Source of the DNA: Anthostomella pinea
Taxonomy: Eukaryota > Ascomycota > Sordariomycetes > Xylariales > Xylariaceae
Length of the DNA: 64,000 nucleotides
Direction of reading: 5' to 3'
Assembly (NCBI GenBank): GCA_963556695.1
Contig: CAUWAG010000006.1
Coordinates: 3,534,001 to 3,598,000, forward strand
A model generated the notes under the pieces. It was not told the DNA's origin. It did no database searches and saw nothing but the letters and a program-made list of their open reading frames with translations. A program made the position numbers and the translations under genes. Positions within the stretch are counted from its first letter, which is position 1, and every line of letters starts with the position of its first letter. This document shows positions 12,568 to 23,580 of this stretch, in pieces.

Positions 12568-13482
12568 ATGGCGGAATCGGAGATCGCACCCAAGTTCGCG
12601 CCGTTCATTGGCATGGTAAGCTCGTTCCCGCGGGTCCAGCCCTCGAAGCTGCCTACCTACCTACCCAGCCAGCAGGGCATATGTACTGACGATACTCAAC
12701 TCCCAGGCTGGCATCGCAGCAGCGATGATATTCGGCAGTACGAACACCCACCACCCAGAACCCGAACAAACGATGAGCGGCATACTAACAAGAAACGCAG
12801 GCATGGGAGCTGCGTACGGAACAGCGAAGTCAGGGATAGGTATCGCAGGAGTCGGTACCTTCAGGCCCGACCTGATCATGAAGGTTCGTGCGATCCAATA
12901 CAGACAGACCATTGCAGAGCAGATACTAAAGTCATCTACCCCCAAAAATAGTGCCTGATCCCCGTGGTCATGTCCGGAATCATCGCCGTCTACTCGCTCG
13001 TCATCGCCGTCCTGATCGCCGAGGACATGGCGCCGCCGACAACGCAGAGCTACAGCTTGTTCAAGTACGTCTCGTCTCGACTGCCACACATACACACACA
13101 ATACACGACCACCATCTCTCTCCTTCACCAAACCAAACCAAACCAAGTTCAGATCAGGAAGGCATGAATACAGTACTAACACCCAAGAAACAGCGGCTTT
13201 ATGCATCTAGCCTGCGGAATATCGGTCGGAATGACAGGCCTGGCGGCCGGCTACTGCATCGGAATCGTGGGCGACAAGGGCGTCCGGGCATTCATGGACC
13301 AGTCGAGGGTCTTCGTCGGCATGGTTTTGATTCTTATCTTCGGCGAGGTGCTGGGTCTCTACGGGTAAGCAAGTCCCTTCAGCAGCCACTGTCTCCAAGC
13401 CTTGTTTGCGGATCGTCCACTAACTACCTGATCACGCAGTCTCATTGTCGCGCTGATCCTCAACACCAAGAGCAGAGGTTAA
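12568..13482 (+). CDS. VMA3: V-type proton ATPase proteolipid subunit c
   Basis: Forms the proton-carrying c-ring of the vacuolar ATPase in the vacuole and endosome membrane. Six exons (12568-12615, 12707-12737, 12801-12883, 12952-13064, 13194-13364, 13440-13482) give 162 residues, the usual length. The protein is four hydrophobic helices in two related pairs. The N-terminus [10 protein letters not shown] and the motif [16 protein letters not shown] are those of Vma3 rather than the c' subunit Vma11. The essential carboxylate lies in the last helix ([12 protein letters not shown]), and [12 protein letters not shown] begins the second pair. Five introns in under 1 kb is normal for this gene in filamentous fungi. 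Exon 2 is only 31 bases. The position where most homologs have MKS reads MKC, from the exon 3/4 junction. Confidence 0.96.
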
Positions 13483-14335
13483 ATCGATATTATGGCCCTG
13501 ATGCCATGACTACCACTCGTCAGATTCACACACGAAACAGTGTTGAGTGTTCATATGGAAGAAACCATGCAGGGTGGGCTTTCTAGCGGTCTATAAGAGG
13601 AGCAACGTGTAATCGATAACTTGCATTTTCGACGGCGTTCACTCGGGGTAATGTAGAAATACGGCAGGTTTTAGAAGTTGTTGACGGTTGGCAGGCTGGT
13701 CGTCTTCGATCGTCCTTGCAGAGCAGCAGCTCAAGATCAAACATTTTGCATCAAACGGAAAGCCATTGGGCATGCCAGTGTACGTCCGTCACGGATGCAG
13801 AACCAGAGGTAGCAGGCATATGAACGTGCGGAACTTCTCAAATTCGCGTCAAATTGGCTGCTATAACGAGAAAAGCTACCAAAGCCTAAAGGAATACAAG
13901 AGGACATAATTTCCCATCAGACATATCTCATATCCTCATCCTTCCATCCAGTCATCCAGTCATACGGCTCCCTTCCTAGATACGTCCTACGTGCCAATCT
14001 CATGCTGAGGAAGGAGAAGTCCGCCAATGCCCGTCTATATTGTCTCTAAGCAAACGCCGTGAAAACAGACAGTACCGCCGAATGCCGCAGAATGAAGAGT
14101 CTCCTGCTAACGGTGAAAGACTTCAGGAGCTTCAACTTACTAGAGGAAGAGTCCTGGAGAAGTGAGGGTGAGGAGAAGGAATAAGAAGTAGGGGAAAAAG
14201 GGTAACGGGGTGAGGGGACAGGGGTGATGTACATCCACCCGTCGCAGGAGTCCAATTCAGGCAAGTCGCTCCTGTGATCGCATCCGGGTCCTACGGCCGG
14301 GAAGCAGAGAGCCAGCTCGGCCGCTTTGGACAACC
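13483..14335. other. Intergenic region between convergent genes
   Basis: This is the 3' flank of VMA3 and of the minus-strand gene ending at 14336. I see no gene. A minus-strand frame at 14046-14345 is probably untranslated sequence behind that stop codon. Confidence 0.45.
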
Positions 14336-15335
14336 CTATCGCCAAAAGCGACGGGCCAACTTCGATCGGCCACGAGACTCGTAACTTTGGCGGAAGTTGG
14401 CCCAGCTGCGCTCGCGTTCTTGGGCGTCGTTCATCTGACCTATACGTATCACGAGATCACGTCAGCACGTATTCCCTTACCCGCACGCACACAGCGTCCG
14501 ACCGGATGCAGCTCATTCAAAGGCAAGCAAACATAACCACAGATATACGAGGAAAGGGGGGTAAACTTACTAAGAAACCAGTCCCATCGCATATCCTCCC
14601 GGATCAAAATATCGTCCCCGTTCTGGCGCGCGAGCCTCTCGCGCCGCGCCCTTGCCGCCGCCACCTCGCCCACCAGATACGGGTCTTCCAGCGGCCTCAC
14701 GCGACCGTCATCATCAGCTGTGCTCGCCGCGTTCACGACGTCGTCCCGCGCCGCTATCAATAACGACTGTGTGCTCGCGGCGTGCGCCACGGCGGCCGCC
14801 GCACGTCGGTTCGCGACGCTCTGGTAGTGCCGCGCCTGCGGGTTGCCGGAGCTCGAGCTCGCCCACGACGTGGGGAGGCGGAATTGGCTTAGCTGCGGCA
14901 GCTCGCTCGCGCGTCGCCGCGGCGATGGGAGGCGTGGGAGGCCGGCGCCTGGTGTGAAGGTCGAGCTCATGGGTGCGGCTGCCGGCGGGAGCATGGTTGA
15001 GGACTGGCGCGGGGTCGGGGTCGACGAGGAGGTTTGCTGCGGCTGCGTTGTGTATGCTGGAGCCGTCGCGGGTGTGTAGGCGGGTGCGCTCTCGTGGGGC
15101 GGGAGTGTCGAGTGGTAGGAGGGCGCTTCGGAGACTGGTGGGAGGTGGATTGTCAGCCTTGTGTGCCTATCTAGTCATGGGTGCAGTTATGTTTCTGGAC
15201 TCGTGGGTTCGGGAATGGGGTTCGGGAGGCCTTACTGTAAGACGGTGCCGCTGAGCGGACAGACGCTGTCTCGAAGTCATCGGCGCTGAGTCGCTCCAGG
15301 CGGGTCGGCCCGTGGTGGATAGCCGTCGCAGTCAT
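14336..15335 (-). CDS. Uncharacterised proline-rich fungal protein
   Basis: I do not recognise a named family. Three exons (15335-15236, 15134-14571, 14439-14336) join in frame to give 255 residues. The first third is low-complexity and rich in Pro, Ser and Thr (for example PAYTPATAPAYTTQPQQTSS). A helical, Arg/Ala-rich stretch follows (VAAARARRERLARQNGDD), then a compact acidic and aromatic segment (ILIREDMRWDWFLSQMND) and a basic C-terminus (ARRFWR). The consistent splice phases and the folded-looking C-terminal half argue that it is real. There is no signal peptide or membrane segment. An in-frame ATG at 15455 would add 40 residues; I prefer 15335 because the upstream stretch looks like leader sequence. 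Confidence 0.72.
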
Positions 15336-18300
15336 GATATCGGCGTTGATGTGGGATATGGGTTGACGACAAGTAGAAGACCTCAACGTCGAGTTTCGAC
15401 GAAGAGGGAGAGGTCCGATTTGAATGACACCCTGCTGCTCTTGTGCCTCTATCACTGCTCGGGATTGCGTAGCACTAAGTGATATAATAATTCGTCAACG
15501 TGAAACCAAGGAAGAATCGTGAATGGCAACACTCAGAACAGACGGGCTAACACGATACGATTATCGCATCGGCAGGCAATCAAGTACGTGCAGACACGCT
15601 CGGAATCTCTCTAACTCGACACGACTCCAACTCAAGTCGTTGGTAGGTAGGAAAAAGCCGGGGTGGTGCAGGTAGTATGGTCGGGTCAGCTATGGGCGGC
15701 AACCGAAGGTTCACCCTCTACCAAGCCAGCAGCTAATCAGATGACGGGTAGTGTAGGCAAGTTGGGGTCGTCTTGTAAGTGCTGTGTTCACAGTGACACA
15801 CGGCCCCAAACTCAGGCACTCTTCGGCCGGGATACCTCAGCTTGAGGACTGTACTGCTAGGCTAGAGAAACCTTGGAGACGTAGCAGATCCGGCAGAAGT
15901 ATGCCCACGTGAGCGTTGGCAGAGGGTTGCAGACGAGAGGCGTACGGATCATGGATGTATGTGCCTGCTGGGACAGGGAGGGCAACGAGGGCGATGGTGG
16001 GAGAGCGAGACAGCCACAAAACAATACAATAGCGGGAAACGATGAAACGGAGAGTGTGTGACCGGAAAGAACATGAACAACAAGAACGAGACAACCACCA
16101 CCTACATGTATGTGCCCAGGCATAGGTATTACTGGCTCGTGTCTGACTGCAGCTGGTCTCACCAGCTGCAGTCGATAGATAGGACTGGATAGGGTCCCGA
16201 GTTGCCTCTCTTGGCACTTGGCAACAAGGCTGGGCTCTCCAGCTGCGAATGCGGTCTTTTCGTCTCGGTCTTGTTACCTTATCGTGGCCGTCATGAATGG
16301 ATATGCGAATGGGACCGGCTGCGTCACTTGGCGTCTTGGGAATATCCATCTGATAGCCGATAGCCGTCCTCGGTCACCACGGAGCTGGAAAGGCGAGGGG
16401 CTGGTAGGGAAACCTCACCTCAGACCTGCCCTAACCCGACGCTTGACTGCAGTCCAGTCACCAAGAGTAATAATAATAAGCCCGAGGTTGGTGATGGTGG
16501 AGGAGGGATGGAGAGGACATGGAATATCCATTCTCGGATCTAGACTAGGATAATAGACCAACAGCGGGGTTTATCGGTCTGGCGTTATCGCGGCGCAGCG
16601 GGCAGCGGGCAGCGGGCAGCGGGGTATCCATGTCACGGTCCCCCTATTACGGCCTCCAACATCGGCTGGTTGGAACTTGGAAGGAACGAGTCTGAACTGA
16701 AGTTTTGACGAGAATACCTTCGGTTGTCGTCTGTGTTGGAAACGTGTTGTTGGTTCATCTTGCCAGTCGATGACTTTAGGCTGACACTCTCAGAACCACT
16801 AGCTGACGAGAGAGACCGAAATATACCTTACACATCTTAGGTGCAGTAGACTCGTCCAACCAGCCAACCTGCCAACTTCCCAGCTTCCCTACCAGACACG
16901 ATATAGTCGCACTTCTTACGAGACTGGACCTGCATAAGGTCGTGTCGCCTGGCTAGCGTCGCATATTGGCCCGCTGCGAAACCTGTTCGACAGCGCACAG
17001 CCATGCCCGGTGCGGGGTGGATACACGTAGATGCTGATGATATGATCATCACATTACACAAGATATAAGATCCAAACGAGGACGGAATCTTTTCTTCAGT
17101 TCCCACCAACCGAGACATCCGTGCCTGCATGGGTATTCCATGCCTATTTTTGAAGAACAACGTAATAGTATGAGCTTAACGCCGGATGCTGTTCGAGGTT
17201 CGAACCTTGAGTTTGACGTCGACGTTGATCTGGATTACGCCGTCCAGCTACGCCGTCCATCTCGGCCCGCAAGCACTATCATGATAGACTGCCACACTTC
17301 CATCCCTTCCGGCCGGCCAAGAAACTTGGCCTGAACGAACACACGAAGAACACACATAGAGAACATTGGACATGCAGTCGATATTCGAAGCCTGCAGTAG
17401 CCTTCTGCACACCAATATAAAAGGCCAAGGAGGCCTCCTTTCTACTGGTCCAGCGGACACCAAACCGATGATAAACGAATTTGACTTATCCCTTCAGACC
17501 CTCAGATGCCCCAGGTCTGTGCTCATTCTCCAGAGCCTATCAGATGCCGGGCCAAGGCCGCTTCTGGAGGGGATAGCCGCTTTGGGCAGATTATGTCGTG
17601 TGTAAACGGTGGGATTTAGTTCAACTCCCTTCATTCTCCGGTAGAAGATGGTTCTAGTCCACACAGGCCATCACACGTTGGGAGAGTGTCCACCGCCTGC
17701 GGGGGGCTGGACACTAGAGCCCATAACGAAATAAACTAAACAACGTGACACTATGTTGTGTAAAATAAGAAGAGCAAAGAATCCATCTTCGCGACTCGGC
17801 TAAAGCATCGGAGCCGTGCCGAGTCTGGTGAGCTGAATACCTTGATCCCTTATCAGGAAAACATGTCATCCGCGACCCTCGAGTGAGACATGGTTGACAG
17901 CCTCATAGTCTTCAGGTTACATTGAGAAGTCCAGGTGATGCTTGAGTGATAGAAACACTTTGAGATAGTCATGCCTACAATGAACTTGTCTGAGTATAGT
18001 GGCAGGACAATGCCATGTCGCTAAAGGCATATGACGGTGTGGCAAGAGTTGAGAGACTGGATCGCCAGATTTTCCAAGTCGAACACACTCTCATGGCCCT
18101 TTCCACGCCTGGTGGTATTGGTGTCCCTTGTCGCCTATATATCCCATAAGAGTTGTACCCAATGCTCATCTTTGTACAATAATCCTGACTCCAACCGGAA
18201 CGCCATTCCCAAGGCCAAGTTACCCAAACCCGAGCCTCATGTATCGTCAAAGACCACCCCGAACCCAAGCCTCCCCGTCCCGTATATACAACCAATGAAT

Positions 18301-18424
18301 CCAATCATATGTGCACTCAACACCGATCCCACGTCAACAGCCCAGCCCCATGCAGTCCCAACAACCCTCTTCTTACCAGAACAAGCAGCCGCAACGCCCG
18401 CCGTACAGAGACGGCCCGGGAATA
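15336..18424. other. Three-kilobase intergenic region without a supported gene
   Basis: Nothing here has motif, splice or composition support for a protein gene. A short GGGCAGC repeat lies at 16596-16624. A hairpin-forming sequence (AGTGTCCA and TGGACACT, about 16 bases apart) lies near 17684-17716. A minus-strand frame of 170 codons at 15837-16349 is Ser/Arg/Cys-rich and looks accidental. Confidence 0.45.
16596..16624. repeat. GGGCAGC short tandem repeat
   Basis: The heptamer GGGCAGC is repeated about four times in tandem. It is a simple G/C-rich minisatellite in non-coding sequence. Confidence 0.8.
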
Positions 18425-19233
18425 TCACCACAACCGCCGCTGGTAATAAACCGGCGACTCGCCCTGCGACATGCGCGCAATCTCAGCCTTGATACGCCGC
18501 CTTCTCTCCGCCCTACTGATGGGCTTCTGAGCGTCCTCCTGGACGCCGTCCCAGAACCTCTGCCGTTGTTCGCCCTCCCCGCTGTTGCCTTCTCCACCTC
18601 CTCTCGACGCTGCTTCATCGTGGTGGTCTTCGGTCACCGGCGGCGGCGGCGAAACCGGTTCTCCATCATCGTCGGGTATTGTTGGTCGTACGAAGATTAT
18701 ATCCTCCTCTTGTTCTTGTTTTTGCCCTTCCTCTCCAGCCCCATTCCCAACCGCACTCCCGCCCCCTCTCCCAGTACCACCAACATCCAACTCAGACTCC
18801 CCTAAATCAATCGCAGACCCTTCCTCAAGCCTAACTTTCGATTTCGGTCTGCGCAGCTGTTCCGAGGAGTAGAATTTTGGTTTCGGCCGCGGGATCGCGG
18901 GCGGATTGATGGCGAGCCGCAGGTCGCGCAGCGTGCGCTGTTGGATCGCGTAGCCGCTAAGGAAGAGGGCGAATGTGCATAGGGCGACTGTATTATCGAG
19001 GCTTATGTGTTAGTAAGGTGGCTCCCGTCATCTTTCAATGACATATGCGATCCCCCACGTTAAATACAATCATCATCATTTCAAGGACATATTTGTGTGT
19101 GGACATCCATTTGCTTGACTGCGTCGCACACGGTGGTTGGATGGAGCGAGGGGAGAGGGGAGCGGAGGGGCTGGCCACACGCACCTATTCCCGACGAAAG
19201 CAGGATCGAGACTTGGGACGATGTCAATAACAT
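18425..19233 (-). CDS. Uncharacterised single-pass membrane protein
   Basis: No named family recognised. Two exons (19233-19185 and 18987-18425) are joined by a 197-base intron (donor GTGCGT, acceptor CAG) and give 203 residues. The splice reunites one transmembrane helix: exon 1 supplies MLLTSSQVSILLSSGI and exon 2 continues with VALCTFALFLSGYAIQQR. Then comes a conserved-looking juxtamembrane stretch (LRDLRLAINPPAIPRPKPKF), a long acidic and Gly/Glu-rich disordered region, and a basic C-terminus (ISRAERRRRIKAEIARMS, ending in YYQRRLW). The N-terminal helix may be an uncleaved signal anchor. The way both exon ends fit one hydrophobic helix is the main support. Confidence 0.75.
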
Positions 19234-21861
19234 TGCGCGCAGGTATACGCAGAACAAATAGATGTATATACAGTATATAGATTGAATCAATAGATCGTAA
19301 AATAAAAAGACAGACACTTGGAAGATTTGCTTGCAGAAAGGAACATGTAGTTTGAATTGGACCTGGTGATCCTGCTCAGACCTTGGATTTCCTGTTTTGG
19401 CCTCGAGGCCGTTAACCTAGCAACCGCCGGCCCATGCTTCCGTCCCGTGGCCGGTGATCCGCTCCGTGCACACCATTTTAGATCTCAACCCTCGACCCAT
19501 TCCGATCTCCCGCAGATTGGATCCCGCGCAGTGTCGTACTGAACTCGATGAACATGTGCCAAGTGGTATGTTAGATGAACACGAGATGCGACTTGCTTGT
19601 TCGAGTTTTCCTTTGAGATTCCCAGTCCCAATAGATGAATCCTGTACGGTACTACAGTAGGCAACATCGGGTTCCAAATCAATATGCCTGGGGTTTTCTC
19701 TTTCTCCAGAGGATAGAGGCTGATATATCCGTTGGGAATCTCTGTCCTGCATTTGTCCTGCACTTGTTATGCATTGACTTAGGGCAGGTAGTTGACAGGA
19801 CCTTCGACCAATACCTGCTGCAGATAGTCGCTCGGATCGAAGAGCGCAATTCAAGGTCTGTACGGCATGTGCTCAGAGTGACCACAACTATATCGGAACG
19901 AGTTCTCCCTCTCCAACTGTAGGAAACAAGAGTTTCAGAGCTGGCCTTCCCTAATCAACAACTTCTACAAAAGTCAAGAAGTGTAGGGATCCTTCGCGCA
20001 GGCAGGGAGAAGAAGCTTCTTTTTACATACTCCTCCAAATTTGCATCATCGGATCAGCACTCGTACTGCTGGCGCTGGTCCTTGCATCAAACTAAGCATT
20101 GAGAACGTGCCTCTGCACAAGATCCACGATAAACGCGTCTGCATTCGCCGTCAACATTGAATAGTCCGCCACCGTCTCATAGTAAGTGTCGTCATGAAGC
20201 AGGACGAGCCGCTGCAACAGGCGAGGGGCGTTTGCCCGAATTGTAGGTAAGAAATCGCGTCGTGCAGCAAGCCAGAGCAGGTCGTCGTCGCGGTTGAGGC
20301 CGTCCTGGCCTTGTCAGCCAGCAGCGAAACGGCATTTGAATAAACTGTTATTAAAGTCCCCGAGAAACCCAACGTAGAAAACGAAGTCGGCGGACTTGAC
20401 GAACGATTGAGTATGACAAGTGGCAACCGACAGCAGATAAAACGGAAACAAGTCTTGTGCCCTCAGATTAGCTCTCAGGTTCTCATGGGCAACCATTCCC
20501 TCACTCCAGCCAGCGGTGAGCTGGACAAGAGCTCGTTCAGGCTGCCTGCAAATTTGGCTTTTTGGAAATTGGTCATCACCGGGCGACTTGTTTCGTATCA
20601 CTGCCGTCACAGTAAGAAAAAAGAACCTCAAAGACACGGAGGTCCTCATGGTCACTCGACCAAACGGCTCCGCAAGCATCCCACATCTCCGATTGAAAAC
20701 TAATGAAGATCATCGAATGCGAAGCATTCTCGATACGTATGTGCTGTCGTCATAGTTGTAGTTGGCTTTGGAGGCCTGATGCTGCAGAACCAGGATGGTG
20801 TTGTGAGATGAGGACAAGTCCGAGAGGGCTGCTCGACCAGAGATCACATTGTGACCTCGCCATGCTCTGATCTCTGTTCTTTGAGTTTCGTCATGCACCG
20901 CAGATTCGAGGATCCTTGGTTCCAAACAAGCTCTTTAGGGATTTCATCATCGCGAGCCTGTGAGCTAGGAGATATTAATGGTGATGAGGTGTTGCACCGC
21001 GGAGGTTTCGTGGGTGGAGATGGGAGTTCGCAAGCGCGAGGCACTGTAAGGGGCAGGCAGGATGAGCTCGTTCAGAAGAAGTTTTCACGAACCAGACAGG
21101 AGACTCATTCCCCAAGAAGAGTCGGACGCACTTGCGAATGACAATAGTGTCGCTGGGCAGTTGGAGTGGGTATAGGATACCTGCCTATATTAGGTAGGCA
21201 GACTTGATCTCCCGGGAGTCTAGCTGCAGTCAGACCTTGGAGATCAAGAAATGAAAGCAGACGGGATATGGTCTAGGAGAGATGGTTCGTTGACAATCAT
21301 GAGGCGATGGCACCGAGGCGGCCGGCATGGTGTTCCAATGCTCGAGCGCCGAATGGCCAAGATATGTGAGCCTGGATGAAGACACAGGCATTACTCGATA
21401 GATAAGCCGGGCTGGCTCCTCATTGGCACCCGACTCATTGGTGCCTTGGGATACCGTGTCGTGCGACTAGAGGAGTGATCATCATAGGACCTCTGGTTTT
21501 GAATGCGAGATGGCGAGCTCGGATTTCTGGGTGGTTGTAATGCTGCGAATGGAAGCTCTGCGTTGTGGAAGTTGAAAGGAAGATGGAGGGATGCCCGGGC
21601 ATGCTGCAGCAGTTGGACGGAGAGACGCGTGTGATACGCTAGATTTCTGGCTGGGCGCGTTGCCACCCGTGATTGGTTGGCACTGAGCCACAAAGCCCCG
21701 CTTTAGCAATTGGGGAGCAACGAGGCTGAGAGGACCAAACCATAGCACTTTTTCTCCTCAACGCCAGGCCAGTCCTCCTCCATCCCAAGTAACCTCCCCG
21801 CACACAGCTCACTGCTGTCCTTTGACTCGCCGTAGACCATACCAGGAGGACATCATTCAAA
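19234..21861. other. Intergenic region with possible remnants of a minus-strand gene
   Basis: No intact gene is seen. Minus-strand pieces between 20092 and 20692 look coding and are listed separately. The last few hundred bases are the ISY1 promoter and leader. Confidence 0.4.
20092..20692 (-). pseudogene. Possible remnant of an unrecognised gene
   Basis: On the minus strand a frame at 20303-20092 ends in a clean, soluble-looking C-terminus: helical, rich in Leu, Asp and Arg (DDLLWLAARRDFLPTIRANA, then FIVDLVQRHVLNA and a stop). A second coding-looking piece lies upstream (SEMWDACGAVWSSDHEDLRV at about 20692-20625). The pieces lie in different frames, and I cannot link them with convincing introns or find a start codon. 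It may be a multi-exon gene I failed to assemble, a decayed gene, or chance. No function can be given. Confidence 0.25.
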
Positions 21862-22670
21862 ATGGTAAGTTTATAATCGTAAAATGGCACGTCCATCACT
21901 AACCCCCCACCTTACAGGCGCGCAACTCCGAGAAAGCCCAATCGATGCTCTTCCGGTTCCGGGAGGCGCAGGCCGCCGACCTAGGCATAATCGACGCGGG
22001 CCGGACGCGGCGGCCCAAGATGATCACCGAGGTGGACTCGATCCCGTCGTGCGAGAAGTGGCGCGGGCAGACCCTCAAGGAGATCAGCCGCAAGGTGTCC
22101 AAGATCCAGGACCCGGCGCTGAGCGACTACCAGATCCGCGACCTCAACGACGAGATCAACAAGCTGATGCGCGAGAAGCACATGTGGGAGGTGCAGATCC
22201 GCAACCTGGGCGGGCCCAACTACATGCGCGGCGGCGGCGCCAAGGTCTACGACGAGAGCGGCCGCGAGATACCGGGGGGCGGGAAGGGGTACCGGTACTT
22301 TGGGCGCGCGCGCGATTTACCTGGTGTGAAGGAGCTGTTTGAGGCGGCTCAGCAGCAGTCGCGGGGTCGCGACGAGAAACCCCTTGAGAGTAGGGACGAT
22401 CTGCGCAAGGCGGTCGACGCGAAGTACTACGGCTACGCGCCCGACGAGGAGGACGAGGCGCTGCTGATATACGAGGCCGAGAAGGAGAAGGAGGCGTTCG
22501 AGGCGCTGATGCGGCAGGGCAAGGGCAAGGGGGGCGAGGCACCGCCGGACTGGGAGCCGTTGCCTGGTGATGCGGGAGACGGGAGGGGCTGGGAGCTGCC
22601 GACGCTTGAGGAGGTGCAGCGGGAGCTCATCGATCGGAGGCGGCGGAAACTGCTCGATCAGATACAATAG
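21862..22670 (+). CDS. ISY1: Pre-mRNA splicing factor Isy1
   Basis: Component of the Prp19-associated complex (NTC) in the catalytic spliceosome; in yeast it affects the fidelity of the first splicing step. Exon 1 is only the ATG at 21862-21864. An intron with donor GTAAGT follows, and exon 2 runs 21918-22670, giving 251 residues. The N-terminus (ARNSEKAQSMLFRFREAQAA) and the segment EVDSIPSCEKWRGQTLKEIS are hallmarks of Isy1, followed by the conserved LRDLNDEINKLMREKHMWE-like region (here IRDLNDEINKLMREKHMWEV). The C-terminal half is charged and ends in a basic helix. Coding GC content is high compared with the flanks. PRP38, another splicing factor, lies about 5 kb away, but the genes are not adjacent. 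Confidence 0.95.
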
Positions 22671-23580
22671 CCACCGCCCTCGATTCGGTTCGATTCGACA
22701 CTTCCGGCTTCGCAGGATCAAAGGCCGTCATGTGTGGTTTCCACACCGTAGCTCTTCGACTCAGAGCAGCGCTGCGCCCGGCATCCCGCAATTACTCCGA
22801 GGCGCAGGGCAAACGGAAGGGCTCGCCGCTAATGCGCACATCTTCGGACGCGGAATCCTTTGCGCGAGTGTATGCGGTGCTCAGGTCAGCTATTATGTTG
22901 AACTGGCTCCCAGGCCCGACCACATACTCATCTTCGGTGGTCTGCCCTTGGTCGACCACGTACTCACGTCAAGTGTTTGCCAAAGGCTCGACCACGTACC
23001 CATCTGGCCTTTGTCGCCTGACTGCTCATGCTCGACCACATACTCATCTGACACCGCTGCAGTCTACGCCAGCCTTGTGGGAGATACCAACCGTGTCCGA
23101 GACTGCAGTGCTTAGCATAGACACGGGAAGGCCGCCGGCGTATGGCGTATGGCGAGAGGCAATGGTTTCCGAAGTCAGCCCAGATATGTACGGGCGGCTT
23201 CGTACAGGCGTCGGACATGTATGGCGCTCAGGCGTTATGCGGCATGAGAGTTCACTCTGGGCAGGTTGGCAAAGAGGTTGGGGGAAAGGGGTTGCTCTGC
23301 AACAGTATCTGGGTCCGTAAAACTGAAATCTCTGTTGACCCGGCCTCCAGATGGTCAGCTTTTGACAGTCAACCTCTATGGACTAGTTCAGTCAGATTCA
23401 ATATAGACTTGGGAAGCCCTTAAACTCTGGATATCATTGCCTTGCTGCCGCTGGAACTATATACCCAAGCCTTCTTACCCTATGTTCTAAATTCCTACCA
23501 CCATGGCTCCATGACATAACTAAACCTCAAACCTACATCCAACCCAAACCCCTATATCCAAACCCCATCATCGAAAATCC
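22671..23580. other. Intergenic region downstream of ISY1
   Basis: The 3' flanks of two convergent genes. Apart from the tandem repeat at 22915-23049 nothing stands out. A plus-strand frame covers the repeat but has no other sign of coding. Confidence 0.45.
22915..23049. repeat. Imperfect direct repeats of TCGACCACATACTCATCT
   Basis: Four copies of an 18-base motif close to TCGACCACATACTCATCT start near 22916, 22952, 22989 and 23032. Spacing is about 36-43 bases with unrelated sequence between the copies. Copies 1 and 4 are nearly identical; 2 and 3 have an A-to-G change (CACGTA). The array has no nearby cas-like genes and too few, uneven units to be a CRISPR array. A decayed minisatellite or a cluster of binding sites is more likely. 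Confidence 0.65.

Noticed and set aside
14046..14335. Extension of the proline-rich gene to a further minus-strand exon
   Set aside because: The reading frame ends cleanly at the TAG at 14336-14338, and the next frame has no matching splice site.
22915..23049. CRISPR array
   Set aside because: It has only four diverged units with uneven spacing in a fungal genome, and no cas-like genes nearby.
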